This document shows, piece by piece, positions 17,291 through 27,363 of a DNA stretch of 64,000 bases. The stretch is from Arthrobacter antioxidans (lineage in GTDB: Bacteria; Actinomycetota; Actinomycetes; Actinomycetales; Micrococcaceae), in the NCBI RefSeq assembly GCF_023100725.1, contig NZ_CP095501.1, positions 2,108,001 through 2,172,000 of the forward strand, in the 5' to 3' direction. A program made the position numbers and the translations under genes. The notes under the pieces were generated by a model. It worked only from the letters and a program-made list of their open reading frames with translations, searched no databases and was not told the DNA's origin. Every line of letters starts with the position of its first letter. The stretch's first letter is position 1.

Positions 17291-18808
17291 TCAGTGGCCG
17301 CCGCCGAGGTGCCCGCCGAGGCGTTCGCGGATGGCGAGGCTCGCGGTGTTCAGGCCCTCGATCTGGACGCTTTTGCCGTAGCTGTCGTACTTGGCGGTGA
17401 TCGCGTCCAACGCGGCGATGGTGGAGGCGTCCCAGAGGTGGGATCCGTACATGTCGATGACGATGGTGTCCGGGTCCTCGGCGTACTCGAACTGCGTATA
17501 GAGGTCGTTGGAGGAGGCGAAGAACAGCTCGCCTGACACCTCGTACTTCGCGACGGACACACCGAAGTGTTCCTCGACGGTGCGGTCGACCGTGACGAAA
17601 TGCGCGACCCGGCGGGCGAACGCGACCATGGCCACGAGGACGCCGACGATGACGCCGATCGCGAGGTTGTGCGTCCACACGGTCACGATGACCGTGGCGA
17701 GCATGACGGTCGTCTCGCTCTTGGGCATCCGATTCAGCGTGCCGGGCTGGATGCTGTGCCAGTCGAAGGTGGCGATGGACACGAAGATCATCACCGCGAC
17801 GAGGGCGGCCATGGGGACGAGGGCGACCACGTCGCCGAGGGCGACGACGAGGATGAGGACGAACAGTCCGGCCATGAACGTGGAGATCCTGGTGCGCGCT
17901 CCGGAGGCCTTCACGTTGATCATGGTCTGGCCGACCATCGCGCAGCCGCCCATGCCGCCGAAGAACCCGGTGACGATGTTCGCGGTCCCCTGACCCCACG
18001 ATTCGCGGGTCTTGTTCGACCGGGTGTCGGTGACGTCGTCGACGAGCTTTGCGGTCATCAGCGACTCCATCAGACCGACGACGGCCATGCCGGCCGCGAA
18101 CGGGGCGATGATCTGGAAGGTCTCGAGGGTGAGCGGAACGTTCGGGAAGAACAGGGACGGCAGGCTCTCTGGCAGTTCACCCTTGTCTCCCACGGTGGGG
18201 ACGGTGATCGCGAGGACGACGGCAGCCGCGGTGACGACGACGATGGCCACCAGGGGTGCGGGAACCGCGCGGGTGATACGCGGCAGCAGGAAGATGATGA
18301 CCAGTCCGACGGCAACCATCGGGTACACGAGCCAGGGAACACCGATCAGCTCCGGCAGCTGGGAGGTGAAGATCAGGATGGCCAGAGCGTTCACGAAGCC
18401 CACCATGACCGATCGGGGGATGAAGCGCATGAGTTTCGCGACCCCGAGGACGCCGAGGAGCACCTGGAAGATCCCGGCCAGGATGACCGCGGCGATGAAG
18501 TAGTCGATCCCGTGACTTGCCACCAGGGGTGCGATGACCAGGGCCGTCGCGGCCGTGGCCGCGGAAATCATCGCCGGGCGTCCGCCGAGGAACGCGATGG
18601 ACACGGCCATGGTGAAGGAGGCGAACAATCCGATCCGCGGGTCGACACCGGCGATGAGGGAGAACGCGATCGCCTCCGGAATCAGGGCCAGGGCGACGAC
18701 GAGGCCGGCGAGGACCTCGGTGCGCAGCAGGCGCGGCGTTCGCAGGGTCCGCCAGACGGATTGGCGGTCCTCGGGTGTCAAGGGCGGAGCGGTGGTGGCA
18801 ACAGCCAT
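17291..18808 (-). CDS. SulP-family anion transporter with STAS domain (copy 1)
   Basis: Membrane transporter of 505 aa with a SulP core ([17 protein letters not shown] signature, [20 protein letters not shown] region) and a C-terminal STAS domain from about residue 400. SulP proteins move sulphate, bicarbonate or related anions; the ion cannot be decided from sequence. AAAGGGGA precedes the ATG. It is divergent from a MerR gene, followed by the MFS pseudogene, and closely paralogous to the SulP at 22234-23757. Confidence 0.88.
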   Translation of the reverse strand: MAVATTAPPLTPEDRQSVWRTLRTPRLLRTEVLAGLVVALALIPEAIAFSLIAGVDPRIGLFASFTMAVSIAFLGGRPAMISAATAATALVIAPLVASHGIDYFIAAVILAGIFQVLLGVLGVAKLMRFIPRSVMVGFVNALAILIFTSQLPELIGVPWLVYPMVAVGLVIIFLLPRITRAVPAPLVAIVVVTAAAVVLAITVPTVGDKGELPESLPSLFFPNVPLTLETFQIIAPFAAGMAVVGLMESLMTAKLVDDVTDTRSNKTRESWGQGTANIVTGFFGGMGGCAMVGQTMINVKASGARTRISTFMAGLFVLILVVALGDVVALVPMAALVAVMIFVSIATFDWHSIQPGTLNRMPKSETTVMLATVIVTVWTHNLAIGVIVGVLVAMVAFARRVAHFVTVDRTVEEHFGVSVAKYEVSGELFFASSNDLYTQFEYAEDPDTIVIDMYGSHLWDASTIAALDAITAKYDSYGKSVQIEGLNTASLAIRERLGGHLGGGH

Positions 18809-18924
18809 AGGAGTCCCCTTTCAGGGATCAGGAGGGCGCATTAGCTGCCCTCGGTGGTGAAGACGGTGGGGGCGCGACGCTGCGTCCGGGAAGAAGAAGG
18901 AGGGGGCCATCGGACCCACGCATA

Positions 18925-18955
18925 ACTATACTCTAACGTAATGGTAGAGTTAGGC
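18925..18955 (-). promoter_or_regulatory. MerR-type operator/promoter of SulP copy 1
   Basis: On the minus strand a TATAGT -10 box (18925-18930) is preceded by a 19-bp spacer (18931-18949) whose ends form the dyad CTCTA/TAGAG. A long spacer filled by a dyad is typical of MerR-activated promoters. The -35 position (GCCTAA) is poor, as expected for an activator-dependent promoter. Confidence 0.55.
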
Positions 18956-18990
18956 GTGTAGGGCAGAGCAAGCTATCAGGAGGATTTTCC

Positions 18991-19380
18991 GTGCATATCG
19001 GTGAGCTCGCAGACCGGACAGGCCTGTCCCTGCGCACGCTGCGCCACTATGACGAGGTCGGACTCCTGCGCCCCAGCGGGCGCACCGACGGAGGATTCCG
19101 GGTCTACTCGGAAGACGACTTCACCCGGCTGACCCTGATTCGACAGGCACGAGCCCTGAAGTTCGGCCTCGACGAAATCAGCGTGCTCCTCGACGTCCTC
19201 ACCGCACGTTCGGGCTACCACGGGCTGGTGGAACTCGACGCGATGGAAACCCTGCTCGCGGAAGCATGCCGGCGCCGCACGAGACTCGTGGCTGACCTCG
19301 GCCGCGCGGACGACCTCATCACGCTCCTGTCCAGCAGCCTTCAACGCCCCGTCCAGCCTGCGGTTCAGCAGGCGGGGTAG
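18991..19380 (+). CDS. MerR-family regulator (copy 1)
   Basis: DNA-binding regulator of 129 aa. The N-terminal MerR helix-turn-helix (MHIGELADRTGLSLRTLRHYDEVGLL) and wing (RTDGGFRVYSEDDF) are followed by a dimerisation coiled coil. There is no obvious metal-binding cysteine cluster. The GTG start has an AGGAGGA site 6 bases upstream. It diverges from SulP copy 1 and presumably controls it through the 19-bp-spacer promoter. Strongly similar at its N-terminus to the MerR protein at 21652-22056. Confidence 0.88.
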   Translation: MHIGELADRTGLSLRTLRHYDEVGLLRPSGRTDGGFRVYSEDDFTRLTLIRQARALKFGLDEISVLLDVLTARSGYHGLVELDAMETLLAEACRRRTRLVADLGRADDLITLLSSSLQRPVQPAVQQAG

Positions 19381-19519
19381 ATACCACTGCCTTCGGAGCC
19401 GGCGGCAGATCCGGGATCTTCGTCGATCGCCTCGGCGAACCCTTGTGGTCGCCTTACAGCCTCCGGAACAACTCACCCAGCACGATCACCCGGTTCCCAC
19501 CATGGGTAGGAGACATTTC

Positions 19520-21655
19520 TTGACGACGTCGGACACAGTCCAACACCACGGAACACCACCCGGTCCCGGGAGCGCGCCGTCGGCTGCACCGGCCGGCCAG
19601 TCGGGCACCTTTCGGCCGGAGGTGCAGGGCCTCCGCGCGGTCGCCCTTGTCCTGGTCGTGGTCTATCACGTGTGGCTGGGACGGGTGTCGGGCGGGGTGG
19701 ACGTCTTCCTGCTCGTCTCCGCGTTCCTGCTCACCGCCTCCTTCGCCCGCCGTTCCACGGACGGCCCGCTGGGCCTGCGCGCATATTGGGCGCGCGTGTT
19801 CGGTCGGCTCTTGCCACCGGCCGCAGTCGTCCTGCTCGCAACCGTCATCGCGTCGATCGCGTTCTTCCCGCAGGTCAGATGGGGCACCCTGATCGAACAC
19901 GCCTGGGCGTCGCTGCTGTATGTGCAGAACTGGGACCTGGCCTTCGGTGCCGTGGACTACCAGGCAGCCGATGCCGCGACGGCCAGCCCGTTCCAGCACT
20001 TCTGGTCCCTGTCCATCCAGGGCCAGGTGTTCATCCTCTGGCCGCTGATCCTGGTCGGCTGCATCCTCGCCGCCCGACGCACCCGGTTCTCCTTCACCGC
20101 CGTCGCAGGAACGGTCTTCTCCCTGATCTTCGCCGCGTCGCTTGCCTTCTCGGTGCACCAGACGACGACGAACCAGGCCTTCGCGTACTTCGACACCCGG
20201 GCGAGGCTGTGGGAGTTCGCGGTCGGATCCCTGCTGGCCCTGGCCCTGCCCCATCTGAATCTGAACCGGCTGACCCGGCTGGCCCTGGGCTGGGCCGGGA
20301 TCCTGATGATCATCGCCTGCGGCCTCGTGGTCCAGGTCGAGAACCAGTTCCCGGGCTGGATCGCCCTGATCCCCGTCCTCGGAGCCGCCGCCGTCATCAC
20401 CGCCGGCCCGCAGGGACACCAGCCCCGTCACCGGCTGGGCATCGATCGCATCCTCGGCGCAGCACCCGTGCTGTCGGTCGGGCGGATCTCTTACGCCCTG
20501 TACCTGTGGCACTGGCCGATCCTGATCACCTACCTCGTCACCACCGGAACCAGCACCGTGTCCCTCGGCGAGGGCGCCCTGATCATCGCCCTGTCCGCGG
20601 TCCTGTCCTGGGGCACGATGCGCCTGGTCGAGCGTCCCCTGCAGGGCTGGTCCTGGGTGCACCGCCGCAAGCGCCGCAACGCAATGCTCACGGTCGGCTG
20701 CGCCCTGATCGTCGCCGTCCCCCTCTCCGGGTGGGAGACGCGCATCAGCGTCCAGGAAGAGCAGCTCGCACAGCAGCCGGCGGCGCTGAACCCCGGAGCG
20801 GAAGCCCTCCTCTCACCCGAGGAACACGCGACCCTCCCGGAGGCCGCGCTGCTGCCGGCCGCCACGGACCTTGGGGCCGAGTGGGGCAAGGCGGGGCCCG
20901 CCTGCGACGGCGGATACCGGCCTCAAGACGAGGCGCTGGAAACATGCCACCAGATCGAACCCGACGGGCAGGCAACCCGCACGGTCGTCGTCATCGGAGA
21001 CTCGCACGCCAACCAGCTCATGCCCGCACTCACCCACATCGCCGAGAAGAATCAGTGGCGGATGATCACCCTGCTCCGCAACGCCTGCCGCTACGGAGCG
21101 GAGTCCGACGCCCGCGACGAGGCATGTAATGCGCGTAATGACGCTGCCCGCGAATACGTGCTGGACCTGCAGCCCGACGCGGTCATCACCCACGGAACCC
21201 TCAGCACGGCCGAGGAACCGCATGAGCTCCTCGTCCCGGACTGGGAAGCAGGGATCGGTGTCTTCCTCGAGGACGGCATCGAAGTCCTCGCCATCCGGGA
21301 CAATCCCCGCTTCCCGATCAACATGTTCGAATGCGTCGAGCTCCACGGGCAGGACGCACCGCTGTGCAACACCCCTCGCGACCAGGCGCTCCTGGCGGTG
21401 AATCCGGTCGAGGCGATCGCGGCCCGGGAACCGCTCGTGCATTCGCTGGACGTCACCCCGGCGTACTGCACCGACACCACCTGCCCCGCCGTCGTCGGGA
21501 ACGTCCACGTGTACATGGACCTTGACCACCTCAACCGCACCTACGTCGAAACCTTCACCGGCTACTTCGAGGACGAATTGTTCGCGAGCACCGGGTGGAC
21601 GGCCACGGCACCACACATCTCCGACCAGGACCCTGAGTCTCCGGAGATGCGCTAG
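19520..21655 (+). CDS. OafA/YrhL-type acyltransferase fused to SGNH hydrolase domain
   Basis: Membrane O-acyltransferase of about 711 aa. The acyltransferase-3 domain starts with FRPEVQGLRA (31-40) and spans multiple hydrophobic segments to about residue 390. A periplasmic SGNH domain follows, with GDSHANQ (Ser495) and the DxxH motif at 667-670. Such proteins acetylate cell-wall or surface polysaccharides. The TTG at 19520 is chosen because AGGAG lies 8 bases upstream; an in-frame ATG at 19502 lacks a site. It is flanked by two mirrored MerR/SulP pairs, and its stop overlaps the convergent MerR stop by 4 bases. Confidence 0.88.
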   Translation: MTTSDTVQHHGTPPGPGSAPSAAPAGQSGTFRPEVQGLRAVALVLVVVYHVWLGRVSGGVDVFLLVSAFLLTASFARRSTDGPLGLRAYWARVFGRLLPPAAVVLLATVIASIAFFPQVRWGTLIEHAWASLLYVQNWDLAFGAVDYQAADAATASPFQHFWSLSIQGQVFILWPLILVGCILAARRTRFSFTAVAGTVFSLIFAASLAFSVHQTTTNQAFAYFDTRARLWEFAVGSLLALALPHLNLNRLTRLALGWAGILMIIACGLVVQVENQFPGWIALIPVLGAAAVITAGPQGHQPRHRLGIDRILGAAPVLSVGRISYALYLWHWPILITYLVTTGTSTVSLGEGALIIALSAVLSWGTMRLVERPLQGWSWVHRRKRRNAMLTVGCALIVAVPLSGWETRISVQEEQLAQQPAALNPGAEALLSPEEHATLPEAALLPAATDLGAEWGKAGPACDGGYRPQDEALETCHQIEPDGQATRTVVVIGDSHANQLMPALTHIAEKNQWRMITLLRNACRYGAESDARDEACNARNDAAREYVLDLQPDAVITHGTLSTAEEPHELLVPDWEAGIGVFLEDGIEVLAIRDNPRFPINMFECVELHGQDAPLCNTPRDQALLAVNPVEAIAAREPLVHSLDVTPAYCTDTTCPAVVGNVHVYMDLDHLNRTYVETFTGYFEDELFASTGWTATAPHISDQDPESPEMR

Positions 21656-22056
21656 TAGCGGGTGAGGACGTCGATGAACTCGTCGGCGCGGGCGAGGGTC
21701 TCGACCATCTTGTCCCGCCGTTGGACGGCCGTGTCACGGAAGGTGGCCACGCGCGCGCGCAGCTCGTCGACCGCTCCCTGGTCCGTCTCCTGCTGCAGGG
21801 CATCCAGGACGGAGAGGAGATCCGTCATCTCCTCGAGCGTGAAACCCAGCGGCTTCATCCGGCGGATCACCATCAGCCGCTCGAGATCCTCCTCGCTGTA
21901 GACGCGGAACCCGCCCTCCGTGCGGGCGGTCGCCGGGAGGATACCGACGTCGTCATAGTGGCGGATCGTCCGCAGGGACAGGCCTGTGCGCTCGGCAAGC
22001 TCACCGATATGCATGGTCCGGCCCGCCTCGGCGACCTCCGGTGTCGCATCGCTCAT
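21652..22056 (-). CDS. MerR-family regulator (copy 2)
   Basis: MerR protein of 134 aa from the ATG at 22056, which has GGAAGGGAAG just upstream. An ATG at 22074 and one at 22014 (aligning with copy 1's first residue) are alternatives. The helix-turn-helix (GELAERTGLSLRTIRHYDD) and wing (RTEGGFRVYSEEDL) match copy 1 closely; the C-terminal coiled coil differs more. It diverges from SulP copy 2, mirroring the first pair. Confidence 0.87.
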   Translation of the reverse strand: MSDATPEVAEAGRTMHIGELAERTGLSLRTIRHYDDVGILPATARTEGGFRVYSEEDLERLMVIRRMKPLGFTLEEMTDLLSVLDALQQETDQGAVDELRARVATFRDTAVQRRDKMVETLARADEFIDVLTRY

Positions 22057-22095
22057 CTGTGCTTCCCTTCCCATGCCGGCTACAACCTCACGTGA

Positions 22096-22109
22096 CGTTA
22101 GGTTAGAGT
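22096..22109 (-). promoter_or_regulatory. Operator-like motif shared with the other MerR/SulP pair
   Basis: On the minus strand ACTCTAACCTAACG matches ACTCTAACGTAATG (18930-18943, plus strand) at 12 of 14 positions. Both copies point toward their MerR gene and lie in the MerR-SulP intergenic region. Confidence 0.5.
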
Positions 22110-22233
22110 TTAACGGTTACTGCGGCATCCCGCGGTTCTTCTGTACGCCGGCGTACAGCCTAGCTTCCCTTCCCGAACGGCGAACCAGCCGTCTCCCGCC
22201 GCCCTGTACTCTTCACGCACGAAGGAACCTGCC

Positions 22234-23757
22234 ATGTCAGCAGCCGCGCCGACCGCGACACCAGCACCCACTCCCGTCGAACGTCAGTCGGTCGCCAGGA
22301 CCTTGCGGAATCCTCGCCTGCTGAAGACCGAGGTCCTCGCCGGCCTCGTCGTCGCCCTCGCCCTGATCCCGGAGGCCATCGCCTTCTCGATCATCGCCGG
22401 CGTGGACCCGCGACTGGGCCTGTTCGCCTCGTTCACCATGGCGGTCTCCATCGCCTTCCTCGGCGGACGCCCGGCGATGATCTCCGCGGCCACCGGCGCG
22501 ATCGCCCTGGTCATCGCACCCCTGGTGGCCAGCCACGGCGTGGACTACTTCATCGCCGCGGTGATCCTCGGCGGCGTCTTCCAGGTGATCCTCGGCATCA
22601 CCGGGGTCGCCCGGCTCATGCGCTTCATCCCCCGCTCCGTCATGGTGGGCTTCGTCAACGCCCTCGCGATCCTCATCTTCATGTCGCAGGTCCCCGAGCT
22701 CATCGACGTGCCCTTCCTCGTGTACCCCATGGTCGCCGTCGGCCTGCTGATCGTCTTCGGCCTGCCCCGCCTCACCAGGGCCGTCCCCGCACCCCTGGTG
22801 GCCATCGTGGTCCTGACCGTCTTCGCGGTCCTCGCCAACGTGCTCGTACCGACCGTCGGGGACAAGGGCGAACTGCCCGAGAGCCTGCCGTCCCTGTTCT
22901 TCCCCGATGTGCCGCTGACCCTCGAGACCCTTCGGATCATCGCCCCCTTCGCCCTGGCACTGGCCGCCGTCGGGCTCCTCGAGTCCCTCATGACCGCCAA
23001 GCTCGTCGACGACATCACCGACACCCGCTCCAACAAGACCCGCGAGTCCTGGGGTCAGGGCGCCGCGAACATCATCACCGGGTTCTTCGGCGGGATGGGC
23101 GGCTGCGCCATGATCGGCCAGACCATGATCAACGTGAAGGCCTCCGGCGCGCGCACCCGGATCAGCACCTTCCTCGCCGGGATCTTCCTGCTCATCCTCG
23201 TCGTCGCCCTCGGCGACATCGTGGCCCTCATCCCGATGGCCGCCCTCGTCGCCGTCATGATCTTCGTCGCCATCGCCACCTTCGACTGGCACAGCATCCA
23301 GCCCGCCACCCTGAAGCGGATGCCCAGGAGCGAGACCACCGTCATGCTCGCAACCGTCATCGTCACCGTCTGGACCCACAACCTCGCCATCGGCGTCGGC
23401 GTCGGCGTCCTCGTGGCCATGGTCGCCTTCGCCCGCCGCGTGGCGCACTTCGTCACCGTGGAACGGACCGAGACCACCGTGGACGGCGACCGGCACGCCA
23501 CCTACACGGTCGACGGCGAGCTGTTCTTCGCGTCCTCCAACGACCTCTACACCCAGTTCGAGTACGCCACCGACCCCCGCCGGGTCACCATCGACCTGCA
23601 CGGCTCCCACCTCTGGGACGCCTCCACCATCGCCGCCCTGGACGCGGTCACCGAGAAGTACCGCACCCACGGCACCGAGGTGAAAGTCGTCGGCCTCAAC
23701 GAGGCCTCCACGATGATGCGCGAACGCCTCGGCGGGAAGCTCGGCGCCGGCCACTGA
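22234..23757 (+). CDS. SulP-family anion transporter with STAS domain (copy 2)
   Basis: SulP transporter of 507 aa, alignable with copy 1 almost without gaps; most residues are identical except at the N-terminus, some membrane segments and parts of the STAS domain (about 400-507). It retains the [17 protein letters not shown] and [15 protein letters not shown] regions, so both copies look functional. GAAGGAA precedes the ATG. It is divergent from MerR copy 2. The transported anion (sulphate, bicarbonate or other) is not determinable. Confidence 0.88.
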   Translation: MSAAAPTATPAPTPVERQSVARTLRNPRLLKTEVLAGLVVALALIPEAIAFSIIAGVDPRLGLFASFTMAVSIAFLGGRPAMISAATGAIALVIAPLVASHGVDYFIAAVILGGVFQVILGITGVARLMRFIPRSVMVGFVNALAILIFMSQVPELIDVPFLVYPMVAVGLLIVFGLPRLTRAVPAPLVAIVVLTVFAVLANVLVPTVGDKGELPESLPSLFFPDVPLTLETLRIIAPFALALAAVGLLESLMTAKLVDDITDTRSNKTRESWGQGAANIITGFFGGMGGCAMIGQTMINVKASGARTRISTFLAGIFLLILVVALGDIVALIPMAALVAVMIFVAIATFDWHSIQPATLKRMPRSETTVMLATVIVTVWTHNLAIGVGVGVLVAMVAFARRVAHFVTVERTETTVDGDRHATYTVDGELFFASSNDLYTQFEYATDPRRVTIDLHGSHLWDASTIAALDAVTEKYRTHGTEVKVVGLNEASTMMRERLGGKLGAGH

Positions 23758-23845
23758 CCGGTTGCGCCGGGATCCAGCCGACGCATGTCCGGCGCGGAAC
23801 CCGCCGCCGTGCCGGAGTCCGCGGGCAGTAGGGAACAATGGAGGA

Positions 23846-26470
23846 ATGGCCGATACCACCCAGGGCACAGACACGCCCTCCCCCCAGCCCGTTTCCGTCC
23901 CCGACAAGCCCGTACTCGAGGGCCTCGAGGAGAGACTGTCCCGCCAGTGGCGCGAGGACGGCACCTACGCCTTCAACCGTGACACGACGCGCGCCGACGT
24001 CTACTCGATCGACACTCCCCCGCCCACCGCCTCGGGATCGCTCCACGTGGGGCACATGTTCTCCTACACGCAGACCGACGTCATGGCGCGGTTCAAGCGC
24101 ATGCGCGGCGCCAACGTCTTCTACCCGATGGGCTGGGACGACAACGGGCTCCCCACCGAGCGCCGCGTCCAGAACTACTACGGTGTCCGCTGCGACCCGT
24201 CGGTGCCGTACGACGCCGACTACCGGCCTCCCGCCGAACCCGCGAAGAACCAGCGGGACTTCGACGCGGTGTCGCGGAAGAACTTCATCGAACTGTGCGA
24301 AGAACTGGCCGTCGAGGACGAGAAGGTCTTCGAGAACCTCTTCAGCACCCTGGGCCTCTCGGTCGACTGGGACCTGACCTACCGGACCATCGACGACACC
24401 TCGCGCGCCGTCTCGCAGCGTGCCTTCCTCGAGAACCTCAAGGCCGGCGATGCCTACCTGGCCGAGGCGCCCACCCTGTGGGACGTCACCTTCCGCACCG
24501 CCGTCGCGCAGGCCGAGCTCGAGGACCGAGAGCAGGCCGGCGCCTACCACCGCATCGCGTTCCACGCCCCCGACGGCTCGCAGATCCACGTCGAGACCAC
24601 GCGCCCCGAGCTGCTGCCCGCGTGCGTCGCCCTCGTGGCACACCCCGACGACGAGCGCTACAAGCCGCTCTTCGGCACCACCGTCACCAGCCCGCTGTTC
24701 GACGTCGAGGTCGAGATCAAGGCGCACCCCCTGGCGAAGCCCGACAAGGGCAGCGGCATCGCCATGATCTGCACGTTCGGCGACCTCACCGACGTCACCT
24801 GGTGGCGGGAACTGCAGCTGCCCACCCGCGCCGTCGTCGGCCGCGACGGCCGCCTCCGCGCCGAGGCACCCGAGTGGATCGCCACCGAGCGTGCGCGCGA
24901 GAACTACGGCCAACTGGCCGGCAAGACCATCTTCAGCGCCAAGGAGGCCGTCGTCGCCCTGCTCCGCGAGAGCGGGGACCTCGAGGGCGAGCCGAAGAAG
25001 ATCATGCACCCGGTCAACTTCTACGAGAAGGGCGACAAGCCCCTCGAGGTCGTCACCAGCCGCCAGTGGTACATCCGCAACGGCGGACGCGACGCCGGCA
25101 AGCGGGAAGTGCTGATCGAGCGGGGACGGCAGATCGACTTCCACCCCGCCTTCATGCGCTCCCGCTACGAGAACTGGATCGAGGGACTGAACGGCGACTG
25201 GCTCGTCTCGCGCCAGCGCTTCTTCGGCGTCCCCGTCCCTGTCTGGTACCGCCTCGACGGCGATGGCGAACCGGAGTACGAGGACCCGATCATCCCTGCC
25301 CTCGAGTCCCTGCCCGTCGACCCGGCCGCCGATCCGGCGCCGGGCTTCGAGGAGACCGCGCGCAGCCAGCCCGGCGGCTTCATCGGCGACAGCGACGTCC
25401 TGGACACCTGGGCGACGTCGTCCCTGACCCCGCAGATCGTGGGCGGCTGGGCGCGGGACGAGGACCTCTTCGCGAAGGTGTTCCCGTTCGACCTGCGCCC
25501 GCAGGGACACGACATCATCCGCACGTGGCTGTTCTCGACGGCGGTCCGCGCCGATGCCCTCCAGGACTCGGTGCCGTGGAAGCACGCCGCCCTCTCCGGC
25601 TGGATCCTCGACCCCGACCGCAAGAAGATGTCGAAGTCCAAGGGCAACGTCGTGGTCCCCACCGACGTCCTGGAGCAGTTCGGCGCGGACGCCGTGCGTT
25701 ACTGGGCCGCATCGGCGAAGCTCGGCGCGGACACCGCGTACGAGGTCAACCAGATGAAGATCGGCCGGCGCCTGGCGATCAAGCTGCTCAACGCCTCGAA
25801 GTTCGTCCTCAACCTCGGGGTCACCGAGGCGTCCATCGGCTCCGGCGCGCTGGACCGCGTCTCGAACGCCCTGGACATCTCCCTGCTCGCCCAGCTCCGC
25901 ACGGTGACCGAGCAGGCCACGGCCGCGTTCGAGAAGTACGACTACGCCCGCGCCCTCCAGCTCACGGAGTCCTTCTTCTGGACGTTCACGGACGACTACG
26001 TGGAACTGGTCAAGGACCGCGCCTACGGCGATCCGGATGACGCGGGGACGCAGTCCGTCCAGACGGCGCTGGCGACGACCCTGGACGCCCTGCTGCGCCT
26101 GTTCGCGCCGTTCCTGCCGTTCGCCACGGAAGAGGTCTGGAGCTGGTGGCGCGAGGGATCCGTCCACCAGGCGGCCTGGCCCGGTGCCGAGGCACTCACG
26201 GCGCTGCCGCACACGGCCGACGCCGGGGTCCTCACCTCCGTGGCGCTGGCCCTCGGGGGCATCCGCAAGGCCAAGTCGGAGGCGAAGGTCAAGCAGCGCA
26301 CCGAGGTGGAGCGCGCCGTCGTCACCGCGTCCCCCGCCCAGGCGGGGCAGATCCGCGCCGGGCTGGCCGACCTCCTCGCGGCCGGCAACGCCCGCGACCT
26401 CGAGGTCGTCGAAGGGGACGGCCCAGTGAGCGTCTCCGACGTCGAGCTGGTGCCGCAGCCCGCCGAGTAG
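23846..26470 (+). CDS. valS: Valyl-tRNA synthetase
   Basis: Class I aminoacyl-tRNA synthetase of 874 aa that charges tRNA-Val. HIGH-type motif HVGH is at 67-70 and KMSKS at 594-598; the large editing domain lies between them and an anticodon-binding domain and short tail follow. The ATG at 23846 is chosen because residues before it are a proline/arginine-rich translation of the leader. Transcription ends at a strong hairpin shared with the convergent DsbA-family gene. Confidence 0.95.
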   Translation: MADTTQGTDTPSPQPVSVPDKPVLEGLEERLSRQWREDGTYAFNRDTTRADVYSIDTPPPTASGSLHVGHMFSYTQTDVMARFKRMRGANVFYPMGWDDNGLPTERRVQNYYGVRCDPSVPYDADYRPPAEPAKNQRDFDAVSRKNFIELCEELAVEDEKVFENLFSTLGLSVDWDLTYRTIDDTSRAVSQRAFLENLKAGDAYLAEAPTLWDVTFRTAVAQAELEDREQAGAYHRIAFHAPDGSQIHVETTRPELLPACVALVAHPDDERYKPLFGTTVTSPLFDVEVEIKAHPLAKPDKGSGIAMICTFGDLTDVTWWRELQLPTRAVVGRDGRLRAEAPEWIATERARENYGQLAGKTIFSAKEAVVALLRESGDLEGEPKKIMHPVNFYEKGDKPLEVVTSRQWYIRNGGRDAGKREVLIERGRQIDFHPAFMRSRYENWIEGLNGDWLVSRQRFFGVPVPVWYRLDGDGEPEYEDPIIPALESLPVDPAADPAPGFEETARSQPGGFIGDSDVLDTWATSSLTPQIVGGWARDEDLFAKVFPFDLRPQGHDIIRTWLFSTAVRADALQDSVPWKHAALSGWILDPDRKKMSKSKGNVVVPTDVLEQFGADAVRYWAASAKLGADTAYEVNQMKIGRRLAIKLLNASKFVLNLGVTEASIGSGALDRVSNALDISLLAQLRTVTEQATAAFEKYDYARALQLTESFFWTFTDDYVELVKDRAYGDPDDAGTQSVQTALATTLDALLRLFAPFLPFATEEVWSWWREGSVHQAAWPGAEALTALPHTADAGVLTSVALALGGIRKAKSEAKVKQRTEVERAVVTASPAQAGQIRAGLADLLAAGNARDLEVVEGDGPVSVSDVELVPQPAE

Positions 26471-26480
26471 CGTCCGGACA

Positions 26481-26516
26481 CAGGAAGGGACCCGCCGCTG
26501 GGCGGGTCCCTTCCTG
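26481..26516. terminator. Bidirectional terminator between valS and the DsbA-family gene
   Basis: A perfect 16-bp stem (26481-26496 with 26501-26516) and a 4-base GCTG loop between two convergent genes. Confidence 0.8.
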
Positions 26517-26535
26517 CATCCTGGCCGGGTGGACG

Positions 26536-27153
26536 TCAGTCGAAGCGGGGGCTCTCCGTGCGGGAGCGCTTGAGTTCGAAGAACCCGGGGAACTCGGACA
26601 TCAGGACGGCGCCGTCGAAGATCCGCCCGGCCTCCTCGCCGCGGGGGATCCTGGTGAGCACGGGCCCGAAGAACGCCGTGCCGTTGAAGGCCACGACCGG
26701 CGTGCCGACCTCGTCGCCCACGCGGTCGATGCCGTCCTTGTGGGACGCGCGCAGCTGGGCGTCGTACTCGTCGCTGTGCGCGTAGGATGCGAGGTCGGCC
26801 GGCAGGCCCACCTCCTCCAGCGACTCCCGGATCACGACGTCGAAGTCCTTGTTCTGGCCGATGTGGATCCGTGTGCCCATCGCGTCGTACAGCTTCTTGA
26901 TGTACTCGTCCCCGTGCAGCTCGGCCGCGGCGATGATCACGCGCACCGGGCCCCAGCCCTGCAGCATCATGGCCTGGTACTCCTCGGGGAGATCCCGCCC
27001 CTCGTTGAGGACGGACAGGCTCATGACGTGCCACGCGACCGAGATGTCGCGGACCTGCTCCACCTCACCGATCCAGCGGGACGTGATCCAGGCGAAGGGA
27101 CACAGGGGGTCGAACCAGAAATCGGCCTTCTCGACGGTCGTGGACGCGCTCAT
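26536..27153 (-). CDS. DsbA-fold protein, Rv2466c-type mycothiol nitroreductase family, CPFA active site
   Basis: Thioredoxin-fold protein of 205 aa. Sequence landmarks (FWFDPLCP, WHVMSL, GTPVVAFNG, FFGPVLTRIPRGEEAG, ELKRSRTE) match, from memory, M. tuberculosis Rv2466c, a mycothiol-dependent reductase with a CPWC centre. Here the motif is CPFA: Cys18 is kept and the resolving cysteine is Ala21. It could still work by a monothiol, mycothiol-linked mechanism. AAGGAG precedes the ATG at 27153. Confidence 0.82.
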   Translation of the reverse strand: MSASTTVEKADFWFDPLCPFAWITSRWIGEVEQVRDISVAWHVMSLSVLNEGRDLPEEYQAMMLQGWGPVRVIIAAAELHGDEYIKKLYDAMGTRIHIGQNKDFDVVIRESLEEVGLPADLASYAHSDEYDAQLRASHKDGIDRVGDEVGTPVVAFNGTAFFGPVLTRIPRGEEAGRIFDGAVLMSEFPGFFELKRSRTESPRFD

Positions 27154-27363
27154 GCGGTACTCCTTGCAGGGGTTGGTGAGGCCGAAGCCTTTTCCGGTGC
27201 AACCCGCCCCGGCGGCTCGCTATTCCGTCCGAATTGGTGCGGGCCCACGGGAGGCGGTCTAATGAGAGGACACGACCAGTCGAGGATGCCTGGCGCTATC
27301 CCTGCGTCGCCATCGGGCTGGATGAGCTTGCACCGGCCACCCGGTGCCGAAAAGGATGCCGCT

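Noticed and set aside
23696..27034. Open frame of more than 1000 codons antisense to valS
   Set aside because: Shadow of valS in a stop-poor frame. It crosses the terminator and part of the DsbA-family gene and shows no domain.
26146..27363. N-terminal extension of GAPDH through the DsbA-family gene
   Set aside because: Antisense to valS end and the DsbA-family gene, crosses a terminator, and lacks GAPDH-like sequence before 27364.
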